DNA of 64,000 bases from Terriglobia bacterium (GTDB taxonomy: Bacteria > Acidobacteriota > Terriglobia > Terriglobales > Acidobacteriaceae). The position numbers and the translations under genes are program-made. Below are positions 8,283-17,074 of the stretch, in pieces; the stretch's first letter is position 1; each line of letters begins with the position of its first letter. The notes under the pieces were generated by a model, which was not told where the DNA came from, searched no databases, and worked only from the letters and a program-made list of their open reading frames with translations. The DNA lies in contig JAIQGE010000002.1 in NCBI GenBank assembly GCA_020072815.1, positions 1-64,000 on the forward strand, in the 5' to 3' direction.

Positions 8283-8648
8283 TTAGTGAAAAACGGTGAC
8301 TTGGTCTTTCGGTTTGGGCTGCATGGAGAGACGTTCAACATACGCTTTGAGCCGCGCCTCGCCGTCTTCGTGGACGAAGCCATGAAACGCCACGCCCATG
8401 CCCACGCCGGGATGCGAACTCACCGTCTGGCCGCCCACGTTGATCTCAGCGTTGTCAATCTTGATCACTAATGTGACGATCTGTCCCACCGGCAACGGTG
8501 AAAAAGTATAGATATAGCATCCTCCGATGGAAATATCGGATACCGTTCCCCAGTACCCGGCGTTGCCTTTTTCCGGATGGATCCGCACACCGGTGTCGCA
8601 CGGGAAGCGCGGATGTTTGCGGCGGTCTTTGAAATCTACGGCTGCCAT
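8283..8648 (-). CDS. PilZ-domain protein (c-di-GMP receptor-like)
   Basis: A 121-aa protein from ATG 8648, preceded by AAGGAG; longer frames to 8894 run into a tandem repeat and are not supported. The PilZ signature is present: RRKHPRFPC near the N-terminus (the arginine motif) and DISIGGCYI (D-x-S-x-x-G-G). These residues bind cyclic di-GMP in characterised PilZ proteins. The protein is a lone PilZ domain, so it likely relays second-messenger levels to another protein. A second PilZ gene lies 280 bases upstream on the same strand with the same RRKHPRFPC sequence, indicating a duplication. Confidence 0.88.
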   Translation of the reverse strand: MAAVDFKDRRKHPRFPCDTGVRIHPEKGNAGYWGTVSDISIGGCYIYTFSPLPVGQIVTLVIKIDNAEINVGGQTVSSHPGVGMGVAFHGFVHEDGEARLKAYVERLSMQPKPKDQVTVFH

Positions 8649-8786
8649 AGAGAACTCCTTACCGCATATTGTCCACCCATTAGACGGGGCAAGGACATTA
8701 CCTAGGAGCAGGTGGTGCAGCGTCCAGGTGGGCGATGTACGAGTGAGTGGGGAAAGCCCGGCCCTTTTTCCGCCGAATCTGGCTTT

Positions 8787-8857
8787 ATTCCACGAACCCA
8801 ATTCCACGAACCCAATTCGACGAACCAAATATTCGACGAACCAAACGCGACGAATCC
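8787..8857. repeat. Short tandem repeat, 14-16 bp unit
   Basis: Two copies of ATTCCACGAACCCA (8787-8800, 8801-8814), then two 16-base versions beginning ATTCGACGAACCAAA (8815-8830, 8831-8846) and a degenerate fifth at 8847-8857. Lies between the two PilZ genes, upstream of the first-listed one. Confidence 0.9.
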
Positions 8858-8925
8858 GCCTTCTTTTCGCAAGAGCTTCTGCTTCAAGCCGCAAGGCCGC
8901 AAATCCGCGGCAGGGACAAGCGCGC

Positions 8926-9336
8926 TTACATTGCGGCCCGCGTTTCCTTGGGCGGCCCGCTTTCCAGTTGTGCGATCAGCGCTTTGAGTTGCGCCACGAT
9001 GGCTGCATCGCCAACCCCGGTGAATTCAATGCCCATGCCGCTGCCGGGAAGACTGGTCACCGTCCGGCCGGCGACGGCGGCGGTTGCGCCGCTTTCTGCC
9101 TGAGCTTCGGCTCCGCCGTTGTCGCTAATTTGCGTGCGGAAAAACAACATCACGGACGTCCCCGCGGGCAGCGGCGAAACGGTGGAAACAAAGCACCCGC
9201 CCAGGCAGATGTCCGCCAGCTTGCCCGGGTAGGACACGCGCTGGTTGTCCGCGCGGACCTCCACCGCCAGTTCACAGGGAAAGCGTGGATGCTTGCGCCG
9301 CTCGATAAGGGTCATAGGAGGACTAAGGTTGCGCAA
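8926..9336 (-). CDS. PilZ-domain protein, second copy
   Basis: A 136-aa protein. TTG 9336 is taken as start because AGGAG stands nine bases upstream; ATG 9315 (MTLIERRKHPRF) is the alternative. The PilZ arginine motif RRKHPRFPC and the DICLGGCF motif are conserved, so cyclic di-GMP binding is expected. A 20-residue Ala/Glu-rich insert separates strands of the barrel compared with the neighbouring PilZ protein. It follows ftsK on the same strand, 168 bases downstream. Confidence 0.86.
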   Translation of the reverse strand: MRNLSPPMTLIERRKHPRFPCELAVEVRADNQRVSYPGKLADICLGGCFVSTVSPLPAGTSVMLFFRTQISDNGGAEAQAESGATAAVAGRTVTSLPGSGMGIEFTGVGDAAIVAQLKALIAQLESGPPKETRAAM

Positions 9337-9455
9337 CGTATGGTGCTCCTGCTGCCCAAGAAAAGCAATATGGTTAGCGAAGAGTAATCAGGGCCGATTT
9401 CTCTGCAATCCTGAGCGGAGCCTCTTCAGAAATTCCATGCCATCCAGACGCGCCC

Positions 9456-9482
9456 ATCCGCGTTTATCCGCGCAAATCCGCG
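9456..9482 (-). repeat. Intergenic phrase repeat, CGCGGAT type (copy 1)
   Basis: Read on the minus strand: CCGCGGATTTGCGCGGATAA followed by ACGCGGAT. It matches 57132-57159 in about 24 of 27 positions. Confidence 0.6.
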
Positions 9483-9504
9483 GTAGGTTTTCTTTCTGGT
9501 AGAA

Positions 9505-12015
9505 CTAGCGCAGCGCCTCTTCCACTTCGCTCAGCCAGTCCGGACGCTTCAGCACTTCGCGAGGCTTCGGCCCATCGGCCGCGCCTACGATGCCATCTCT
9601 CTCCATCAAGTCGATGAGATGCGCAGCGCGTCCGTAGCCGATACGCAACCGCCGCTGCAGCAGAGACGTGGACGCTTTCCCAAACTCGATCACCAGCCGT
9701 ACGGCGTCCTGGTAAAGCTCGTCCTGCTCGTCGTCGGCGTCATCATCGTCCATGGAGCCAGTGACGGATACCTTTTCTTCTTTCGGCGCCTCCAGGAACT
9801 TCTGTTCGTACTGCGCCAAGGCTTGCGAGCGCCAGAATTCCACAACAGCATGAATTTCTTTTTCCGTGGTGAACGGCGCATGCAGACGATGAACGCGCGC
9901 CGATCCTGACGGCAAATACAGCATGTCGCCTTTGCCCAGCAGCGACTCAGCGCCATTGGCGTCAAGAATCGTACGCGAATCAATCTTCGTCGCCACGCGG
10001 AAGGAAATGCGCGACGGGAAGTTGGCCTTGATCAGCCCGGTGATCACGTCCACCGACGGCCGCTGCGTCGCCAGCACCAGGTGTATGCCCACGGCGCGCG
10101 CCATCTGCGCCAGCCGCGTGATGGACTCTTCCACGTTCGATTGGTCCAGCATCATCAGGTCGGCCAGCTCGTCAATAATGATCACAATGTAGGGCAGCGG
10201 TTTGTTGTCGGCGTCGTCCTGCTCGTCGAAAAGCCCGGGCGTTTCCCGCTCAAACAGCTTGTTGTACTGCTCAATGTTGCGGACGCCCTTGGCCGCCAGC
10301 GCCTTCAACCGGCGCTCCATCTCGCGCACCGCGTTGCGCAGCGCGTTGGCTGCCAGCTTGGGCTCGGTGATAATCGGCACGTACAGGTGCGGCACGCCTT
10401 CATAAATTCCCAGCTCCAGCCGCTTGGGGTCCACCAGGATCAGGCGCACCTGCTCCGGCGTCGCCTTATAAAGGATGGACATGATCATGGCGTTGATGGC
10501 CACGCTCTTGCCGGAGCCGGTTGAGCCCGCGATCAGCAAGTGCGGCATGGATGCCAGGTCCGCGGTGATGATGCGGCCGTTGATGTCCTTGCCCATGGCC
10601 AGCGTGAGCTTGCTCTTGGTGCCGATGAACTCCGCAGCTTCCATCACCTCGCGCAGCCAGATGGTTTCGCGCTCGTGGTTCGGCACCTGAATGCCCACGG
10701 TGGATTTGCCCGACATGCGTTCGATCAGGATGCTCTCCGCGCGCATGGCCAGGCACAGATCTTCTGACAGGCTGGTGACGCGGCTGTACTTCACGCCGGC
10801 TTCCGGCTTGAATTCATACGTGGTGACCACCGGCCCCGGATTGATCTGCGTGACCGTGCCCAGCACGTCAAATTCCGCGCATTTTTCCGTGAGCACTTCC
10901 GCCAGCACTTTCAGCTCTTCTTCATTCACCGCCTGCGAGCCTTCCGCGCGATGCAGCAGGGAAGTGGGCGGCAGCTTGTATCCGCCGGCAATCTTGGGCA
11001 TCACCGTCTTGCCTTTGCGTTCCAGGTCGGCGCGCGCAGAGACGGCGGGCTCCGGCAAAGCTTCCGTGCCGATGGCGCCGGCTGTTTGTGACGCGGGCAG
11101 TTGCGACGCCGCGGCGGGCTGTGGTTCGTCGGCAAATGTGCGCTCGAAGTTGTTCGACGATGCGGGCTGCGCTTGCCGCGAATCTTGCTGTGTCGCGGCT
11201 CGCGCGCCGAGCGTCGCGCTGTTTGACGAACCATTCATCGCCGCCGCATTCCCCAGTCCGCCATTTGCAGACACGGCGACCACACGACGATCTGCTCCGC
11301 TGCGCCTGTCGGCTTCCTGCTGGCGACGGTCTTTTTCTTGCTGCGCCGCTTGCGCTTTGAGCAATTTCTTCTGCGCGCGTTTTGCCGCGCGGGCCGCGCG
11401 CCAATCCTGCAACCTCTGCCATGCCGCCAGCACAAACGCAAAGCGGCTCATAAACCACACGCGTGCCGTGGAGAAAGAAAACGCGGTGGAAAGATACAGC
11501 GCCACGGACACCACGGTCGCGCTCACAATGTAAGCGCCCACCAGGTTGAAGTAGTGCAGCAGCACGTCGCCCACAATGCGTCCCAGCAGTCCTTCCAGCG
11601 GGACGGCGCCGTGCCAGCGCATCTGCCACGGCAGCAGGGCCAGCAGCGCGGGAGCAAAGATCAGCAGAATCGCCGCGCCCAGGGCCTTGGCGCCGGGCGA
11701 CGGCACTTCACGCGACCGGAACCAGCGCAAGCCCAGAAAGCCCAGCATCACCGGCATCAGGAAGACGCAGACGCCCATGCTCTGCACTAGCAGGTCGCTG
11801 ATCACCGAGCCGAACAGGCCAATCCAGTTGCTCACGTGTCCCGCGGCGGCGTTAGAAGCGGAACCGGGGCCGGCGGTGTTGAATGAGGGGTCGGCCGGCG
11901 AGTAGCTCGCCAGGGCCAGGAAAAGGAGGGTCGCAGAGGCCAACAACAGGAACCCGATCAGCTCGTTGAGCCGGCGGTTCTTGGTTGGCGTGAAAGCGCG
12001 CGTAAGAAACTTCAT
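9505..12015 (-). CDS. ftsK: DNA translocase FtsK
   Basis: An 836-aa septal DNA motor that pumps chromosome ends apart during division. Residues 1-190 hold about four membrane helices; 195-345 is an Ala/Gln/Arg-rich linker; the RecA-like motor has Walker A GSTGSGKS at 497-504 and Walker B IVIIIDE at 610-616. The C-terminal gamma winged helix that reads polar KOPS sequences is intact (FGKASTSLLQRRLRIGYGRAA). Length fits the short-linker FtsK/SpoIIIE class. It stands alone, with PilZ genes downstream and a 312-base gap upstream. Confidence 0.97.
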   Translation of the reverse strand: MKFLTRAFTPTKNRRLNELIGFLLLASATLLFLALASYSPADPSFNTAGPGSASNAAAGHVSNWIGLFGSVISDLLVQSMGVCVFLMPVMLGFLGLRWFRSREVPSPGAKALGAAILLIFAPALLALLPWQMRWHGAVPLEGLLGRIVGDVLLHYFNLVGAYIVSATVVSVALYLSTAFSFSTARVWFMSRFAFVLAAWQRLQDWRAARAAKRAQKKLLKAQAAQQEKDRRQQEADRRSGADRRVVAVSANGGLGNAAAMNGSSNSATLGARAATQQDSRQAQPASSNNFERTFADEPQPAAASQLPASQTAGAIGTEALPEPAVSARADLERKGKTVMPKIAGGYKLPPTSLLHRAEGSQAVNEEELKVLAEVLTEKCAEFDVLGTVTQINPGPVVTTYEFKPEAGVKYSRVTSLSEDLCLAMRAESILIERMSGKSTVGIQVPNHERETIWLREVMEAAEFIGTKSKLTLAMGKDINGRIITADLASMPHLLIAGSTGSGKSVAINAMIMSILYKATPEQVRLILVDPKRLELGIYEGVPHLYVPIITEPKLAANALRNAVREMERRLKALAAKGVRNIEQYNKLFERETPGLFDEQDDADNKPLPYIVIIIDELADLMMLDQSNVEESITRLAQMARAVGIHLVLATQRPSVDVITGLIKANFPSRISFRVATKIDSRTILDANGAESLLGKGDMLYLPSGSARVHRLHAPFTTEKEIHAVVEFWRSQALAQYEQKFLEAPKEEKVSVTGSMDDDDADDEQDELYQDAVRLVIEFGKASTSLLQRRLRIGYGRAAHLIDLMERDGIVGAADGPKPREVLKRPDWLSEVEEALR

Positions 12016-12193
12016 TGAGGTGTTCCGCCCTTCAATAAGGACTTTATTTCTTTATCCTGTGTATTGAAGTCCAGAGTACACCAGAGCCAGATTATTATGG
12101 CAGAAACAAAGGGAAAAATGCGCGGGAATTCGTAGGCCTTTCGAGCTAAGGGGTGCTTAAACATGTTCCTTTGCTGGAAGGGATAAAGTCCGC

Positions 12194-12217
12194 CACGGAG
12201 GCACGGAGACACGGAGA
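12194..12217. repeat. Intergenic phrase repeat, CACGGAG type
   Basis: Three near-tandem copies of (G)CACGGAG(A) upstream of ftsK. No gene overlaps it. Confidence 0.6.
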
Positions 12218-12327
12218 TGAGTTTGGGCAGGTAAGACATACCAGGGATTAACGCGGATCAGGACGACGAGATGATACGATTCGAATCATCAGCGCACGTC
12301 CGGTGACGCGGCGCGAGCTAGAGTTTT

Positions 12328-12630
12328 ATGAAGAAAACTGACCGCAATGCGAATGGCGATATGCGCCCCGAGTATGACTTGGCCCGGATGAAGGGCGGCG
12401 TAAGGGGCAAGTATGTAAAGCGGCTGCGCGAGCGGACCAATATTGTGGTGCTGGAGCCGGAAGTTGCCGAAGCTTTTCCCAATGAACAGGCCGTGAACCA
12501 GGCCCTGCGCGGAGTCTTGAATACCACACGGGCCGTCCGTCGCACCGGCGGACTGGCGAATAAGGATCTGCATTCGCCTACTCCCAGGCGGCGTAAGAAG
12601 ACGGAACCACGCCGGAGGGGCGGGAGGTAA
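12328..12630 (+). CDS. Small conserved protein, antitoxin-like
   Basis: A 100-aa basic protein. It carries the pattern MRPEYDLARMKGGVRGKYV, then NIVVLEPEVAEAFPN and VNQALRGVL, a layout seen in a widespread family of ~70-90-residue uncharacterised proteins often treated as antitoxin-like. The last 25 residues are Arg/Lys-rich and look like an added tail. No obvious toxin partner is adjacent: the next gene is convergent after 37 bases and is much larger. Start ATG 12328 has only a weak ribosome site. The antitoxin idea is inference. Confidence 0.7.
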   Translation: MKKTDRNANGDMRPEYDLARMKGGVRGKYVKRLRERTNIVVLEPEVAEAFPNEQAVNQALRGVLNTTRAVRRTGGLANKDLHSPTPRRRKKTEPRRRGGR

Positions 12631-12667
12631 GAGGTACGGCAGTTCCTTTTGGCTGACGATGATCAGT

Positions 12668-14953
12668 TCACACGGGCGGGACTGCTTTTCGCCTGGGCTC
12701 GAAATATATATTGTGGGTTGCCTGAGCAAAATGTTCGAGCGAAATTGCGCTTGCTTGAATCTCGAATTCCTTTGCGGTGCGTTCGTACACGAAGTAGGGC
12801 TCAAGTTCTCTGTCCGAAAGCAGGATCACTCTCCTGCGATGCTCTGGCTGGGCCGCTCGGCAACGGATCACCTCTTCAGGCGTGAATGACGTGGTCTTGG
12901 CAAATATTATGTAAGTCGTAAACCTCTTACCTTGCAATGCGTCTGCCACGCGCCGGAGGTTGTCGACATCTTGTTCCGTGATTTCATCATTAGTTTTTGC
13001 TTCGCCAATTGCAAGATGTACTTTGTCATCATATCCCGCGGCAACAACCACAACGTCTGTCTCGCAAGCATTAATCAGGGCCGTGACTGGCACGAGGGAC
13101 ATGCCGGTAGCGAAGATATGTTCCGTGCTTAAAACCGTATCAATCTGCTGCAAGGTTAACGCAACGGGAATACTGCCCTCCTGGTGGTTCTCTTTGCCAA
13201 AGAGACCTGAGCGCCGGAATGCCCAGTCTCGGTCGCGAAGGAGCGGCGTGATGTTGAATTCGGTTCCACAGTATTCACACTCAGTCTCTGTCGCAACCTC
13301 GTCTAAAGACAGCCAAAAACTAAGCTCACAGTTTGGGCATTTGAGATTCAAGCCAACACGGAACACTCCGTTCTTGAGAAGGTAAGTAAACGCGTCTTCT
13401 GGTTTGAGTTTTCTCTTTTCGCGGGCCTCGATGTACAGACTCTCGTAATCTTCAAATCGTGGCTGGTGTGTGACCGGGTCATTCTGCCCGATAATCTGAA
13501 TCGCTCCTGATCTGGTGAAGGGCTGCAATGGGCCATACTGTTCAATCAGCTCTCGGATTCCGCGAATCTTGAACACTCGGCATCCCTGTAGCCCTCCCAT
13601 TTGCCGTATCAGCCGACCCGCTATGAGACCGGCCTGACTTGGCACTGCTGTGATCCCGAACGCTTCGAACATCTTGGTGATCAGTTGGCGCGGCGGTAGG
13701 GCATTTATGTGTAAGTTGTTGCTCGTGACTTCGGTGATAATCCCAAGTCCGTCCCGCTGAGACCGAGCTACGTTCCATCTAAAGTGAGCATTCCGTCCGT
13801 AATACTCGTTTATCTCCGGAATAAATGGGAAATGAAAGCTAGGTTCATCCTTGCCCGATAATGCGTAAGGGTGGACGGTCACGACCACATGCTGATTGTG
13901 AAACTCGCGTTCATCGTAAAATGGCTTTTTGGGCAATTGGAAATGGGCGGACGGCACCGGCGTGCCGCTTGACACGGAGGCGAGCAAAGACTGTTGCTCC
14001 TCAATATGCATCGTGGCAGGTAGGACGTTGAGTCCATTCCACGTCGCATCCGTTACTGCGCACTGGAGTACTCTTGGTCCGAAATTCAAATCGGCGAGAG
14101 GTATATTGCCCTCTTGCCAGACTGCGACGGCATTCCTGAATCCGACCGGGTCTTCTGGTCGCTCATTTAACTTAGCCACCCAAGAGTCTTTAAACGTTCG
14201 TAGACGACCATCGTAAATTGGATCATAAAAAACCAGCTCTATATCCGAAGCGCGTAAATTCCAAAAGTTTACAATGTCGGAAAACGAACCTGCACTGCCT
14301 AAATAGACACCTGGGTCTCGCCGGTTTGGGGCGCGATCCCATTCAAGTCGATGGGCACAAATTCCAGAGGGGAATAGGACGTTATAGACTTCGTGCGGAA
14401 CAGGCATTTCAGGGGCAATCTTGACGGCCTCGGCTTTGAGATTTCTTAAGACGAAGTCACGATAGTCCTTACCAATTTCTGCGGTTGTTGGATAGGATCC
14501 AAACGTTGCAAGTAACATGTCGCCAAGCGGATCATCTGGCTCCCACTCGAAAACCTTTGCTGAGATCTGCGGGATATCCTTGTCCTTTACGAACTCTTCA
14601 AACAAGTGACGCACTGGGTGGTAGATGTCCACGAAGGTTGCCAATTTGCCGCGCATGCCATCAATGAAGAGTTGTCTGTGGAGCTCAGGCCATGGTAGAT
14701 GGGGAAAACGTGCAATAAAATTGGTTAGAGTATTGTCGTCGGAAGCCGCGTAGAGAGCATCAACATGGAACACCTCAATAAGTTGGTCGGCCAGATTAGT
14801 GTTGGCAGCAATAGGAATAATTGGGTTGTAGCGCCCTCCCCAGAGAGTATGAGTGAGGCGCAAGACTTTTCTGACATCTTCTAGATTGCCCTGACGCACG
14901 CACCAGCCGAAGCGCACAGGTCGATATCCCACCCGCAGATTAAGCGTATCCAT
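12668..14953 (-). CDS. Large zinc-ribbon protein with PD-(D/E)XK nuclease-like core
   Basis: A 761-aa protein of no named family that I recognise. The N-terminal region (LNLRVGYRPVRFGWCVR, then HTLWGGRYNPIIPI) and the middle 500 residues match nothing I can name. A zinc ribbon has C539, C542, C559 and C562. Towards the C-terminus D633 in ETDVVVVAAGYDD is followed 18 residues later by E651-A-K653 in LAIGEAKTNDE, the spacing of a PD-(D/E)XK nuclease of the Mrr/restriction type. It is divergent from an EVE-like gene across 143 bases, in low-GC DNA. A restriction or anti-phage effector is a reasonable inference; catalysis is unproven. Confidence 0.75.
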   Translation of the reverse strand: MDTLNLRVGYRPVRFGWCVRQGNLEDVRKVLRLTHTLWGGRYNPIIPIAANTNLADQLIEVFHVDALYAASDDNTLTNFIARFPHLPWPELHRQLFIDGMRGKLATFVDIYHPVRHLFEEFVKDKDIPQISAKVFEWEPDDPLGDMLLATFGSYPTTAEIGKDYRDFVLRNLKAEAVKIAPEMPVPHEVYNVLFPSGICAHRLEWDRAPNRRDPGVYLGSAGSFSDIVNFWNLRASDIELVFYDPIYDGRLRTFKDSWVAKLNERPEDPVGFRNAVAVWQEGNIPLADLNFGPRVLQCAVTDATWNGLNVLPATMHIEEQQSLLASVSSGTPVPSAHFQLPKKPFYDEREFHNQHVVVTVHPYALSGKDEPSFHFPFIPEINEYYGRNAHFRWNVARSQRDGLGIITEVTSNNLHINALPPRQLITKMFEAFGITAVPSQAGLIAGRLIRQMGGLQGCRVFKIRGIRELIEQYGPLQPFTRSGAIQIIGQNDPVTHQPRFEDYESLYIEAREKRKLKPEDAFTYLLKNGVFRVGLNLKCPNCELSFWLSLDEVATETECEYCGTEFNITPLLRDRDWAFRRSGLFGKENHQEGSIPVALTLQQIDTVLSTEHIFATGMSLVPVTALINACETDVVVVAAGYDDKVHLAIGEAKTNDEITEQDVDNLRRVADALQGKRFTTYIIFAKTTSFTPEEVIRCRAAQPEHRRRVILLSDRELEPYFVYERTAKEFEIQASAISLEHFAQATHNIYFEPRRKAVPPV

Positions 14954-15096
14954 AGCCCATAATCATAACCAAAGGCGAAGGCTGAGTTCCTCCGGAAAGG
15001 TCATAGAAGGACTATCTCCTCGCCGTACGGCCGTCGCGGGTTCGCAGGCGGAACGGATTAGACATAAGATATCTGCTGTGCAATGGAGCGTACGAA

Positions 15097-15564
15097 ATGG
15101 CATATTGGCGAATGCAACTACATCCGGCCGAACCGGGCGAATCAATAAAACACTGTGTCGAGAGTCTCGCTGCTGGATATATTGGCTTGGATTTCAGCGC
15201 GGAAGTAGGCGACTTGATGCAGACTACAAAAGAGAAACTGCCGGAAAAGCAAAAAGACTACTGGGCATTTGCCCACGACATGAAAGTGGGAGATAGAGTG
15301 CTTGTGATCGCTCATCACTTTCCTTTTGCTCTAGCGAGGATTGCAGGTGAATACAACTATGTCCGACGGTTTGCTCCGGAAATTGGTGTATGGTTCCGGC
15401 ATTTCCGCAAAGTTGACGAAGTTCATTTTTACGCGGATGTTAAGACAGACGTCCGCAAGTGGGATCAGCTGAAAATGACAGACACGATTTCGCCTTTGCA
15501 CAATCAATCGTCTCAGTCTTATGAACTAATCGAGGAATGGCTGCAAAGGCTCGGTCAAAGCTGA
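15097..15564 (+). CDS. EVE/PUA-like domain protein (modified-base reader type)
   Basis: A 155-aa protein from ATG 15097, with GGAG eleven bases upstream. Its layout (YWRMQLHPAEPG at the start, GYIGLDFSAEVGDL, then MKVGDRVLVIAHH and ALARIAGEYNYV) matches the EVE-like fold found in HNH or McrB-type enzymes that sense modified bases, though it is a stand-alone domain here. It is divergent from the 761-aa nuclease-like gene with a shared 143-base intergenic region, so joint regulation is plausible. Fold assignment is from pattern recognition, not a search. Confidence 0.68.
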   Translation: MAYWRMQLHPAEPGESIKHCVESLAAGYIGLDFSAEVGDLMQTTKEKLPEKQKDYWAFAHDMKVGDRVLVIAHHFPFALARIAGEYNYVRRFAPEIGVWFRHFRKVDEVHFYADVKTDVRKWDQLKMTDTISPLHNQSSQSYELIEEWLQRLGQS

Positions 15565-16375
15565 TGCATGTCGCTCCACTCCGTTCCGCGACAGCCTGCG
15601 GCAGCAAGGAATGATCTTTCTGAGCTTCTTTTCGCGGCCATGAATGGCCGCGCTTCCACCGGGGACTTTTCTCAACAAGCGGCATGTGAATGGCTGCGCG
15701 AAAATGAACACCTCCTCAAAGTTGCTTTGTCAAGATGTACTACTTCGTGCTGTATTCTCTTCTAGAAATCGGTTAAAATAAGCAAGCCAGTCCCAGGGCT
15801 GGAGAAGTGTAGGTCTTTGAAAACAGAAGCACTTGGCAATTAACAATTGGCAACTAGCCGAAAGACCCTGTTGCATTGCGGATGTCGCGGAGAATCAGTA
15901 GGTTAGGAAGAAATTTACTGATCGGTAAACAGTTGGGTGACCGTTGGGTCGAATGGAATAACTCCCTTTGTTTGCAACAAACGTACAGAGGGAGGGTGGG
16001 GGTGGAGTTACCAGATGGTCGTTGGCGATGGAGTTAAACAGGAATCGCCGGGATCGCCGACACCTCACCCCAGCCCGCGCAAAACCGGCGCAGTCCGGGG
16101 ACCCCGACATCGCGCGTGATCGGCGTGATCGGAAAACCAAGGGTCACCGCAGAGAATGCGGAGATCGCAAAAGGGGAAGACACCGGGCGGGGCACCGGTG
16201 CCACACGAGTATCGCTGGGGATGGACTGGGGATGAGTCGAGTAAACCCTTTAGAATCCTAGTTGAGGGTAGAGAGGGTAGCCCCTTTTCAATCCGAACGA
16301 CCTCTTTCAGCTCTTCCTACGCGGCGGAGCGACAAGAAACGAGCAACGCTGTACACTCGCAGCCGGACTCCACCC
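15565..16375. other. Non-coding stretch at the islet edge
   Basis: About 810 bases without a credible gene; a 65-codon plus-strand frame at 15568 looks random. It contains the palindrome at 15633-15652, the repeated word TTGGCAA at 15833-15854, and GC-rich low-complexity DNA near 16050-16150. It separates the low-GC islet from core chromosome. Confidence 0.5.
15633..15652. repeat. REP-like palindrome
   Basis: CGCGGCCAT, two bases, then ATGGCCGCG: a perfect 9-bp stem. Not next to a gene end with a T-run, so a dispersed extragenic palindrome is likelier than a terminator. Confidence 0.6.
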
Positions 16376-17074
16376 ATGACTGAACCCGATGTAGCTCTTA
16401 CCGACTATGCGGTGGCGCTGGAATGCGCCTACTTCGCCTATTCTCTTTGGCGGATGCGAAAGGGCCGGGAGCCGGTCTCCTTCTGGTTCATCACGGCTTT
16501 TCTCGCAACCGGCGTAGCGGGGCTGGCCGGGGGCACCGTGCACGGCTTTTTCAACCAGCCAGGATCAGTTGGACACGGGATACTCTGGCCTCTGGGCCTG
16601 GTGATGATCGGCGTGGCGGCGTTGGCGTTTGCGAACATCGCGGCAACTCTGCGCTTTACCGGAGGGGCGGTTCTGGCCATCTCTCGCGCCGCGTTCTTCC
16701 TGTTTCTTGTCTATTGTGTGGCGATTTTGTTTTTTAATGACCGGTTCGTGGTTGCTATTGTAGCCTACCTGCCGGCTGTGCTCTTCCTGGGCTGGGTGTT
16801 TTTCGATCAATATCGCCAGACCAGGCGGGCGGCGTTCGCCTGGGGATTGGCCGGCATCGGCATCACGCTTCTGGCCGCGGTTGTTCAGCAGGCCAGGATC
16901 GCGCTGCATCCGCGCTATTTCAATCACAATGCTGTGTACCACACGCTCCAGGCCGCGGGGTTGTTCATGATCTTCCTTACAGCGCGCGATTGCAGCAAAC
17001 AGAAACAGACAAACGCCTGCGCGGAACGACCTAAGACCGCATCACCCACACCAGCACCGCGATCCCCACGATGA
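16376..17074 (+). CDS. Multi-pass membrane protein (DUF6962-like)
   Basis: A 232-aa protein from ATG 16376 (MTEPDVALTDYAVALE); the frame extends further upstream without support. Seven or so hydrophobic helices follow, including GVAGLAGGTVHGFF and SVGHGILWPLGLVMIG, a pattern I associate with DUF6962. The last 25 residues are polar and overlap the convergent uppP gene by 44 bases, so the true C-terminus may be poorly conserved. Function unknown; an integral inner-membrane protein. Confidence 0.75.
   Translation: MTEPDVALTDYAVALECAYFAYSLWRMRKGREPVSFWFITAFLATGVAGLAGGTVHGFFNQPGSVGHGILWPLGLVMIGVAALAFANIAATLRFTGGAVLAISRAAFFLFLVYCVAILFFNDRFVVAIVAYLPAVLFLGWVFFDQYRQTRRAAFAWGLAGIGITLLAAVVQQARIALHPRYFNHNAVYHTLQAAGLFMIFLTARDCSKQKQTNACAERPKTASPTPAPRSPR

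Noticed and set aside
8787-8857. CRISPR array
   Set aside because: The units are tandem with no spacers, and no cas gene is in the window.
12012-12239. 75-codon frame upstream of ftsK
   Set aside because: No ribosome site and it runs through the CACGGAG phrase repeat.
15568-15765. 65-codon plus-strand frame after the EVE-like gene
   Set aside because: Spans the CGCGGCCAT palindrome and has no ribosome site or family pattern.
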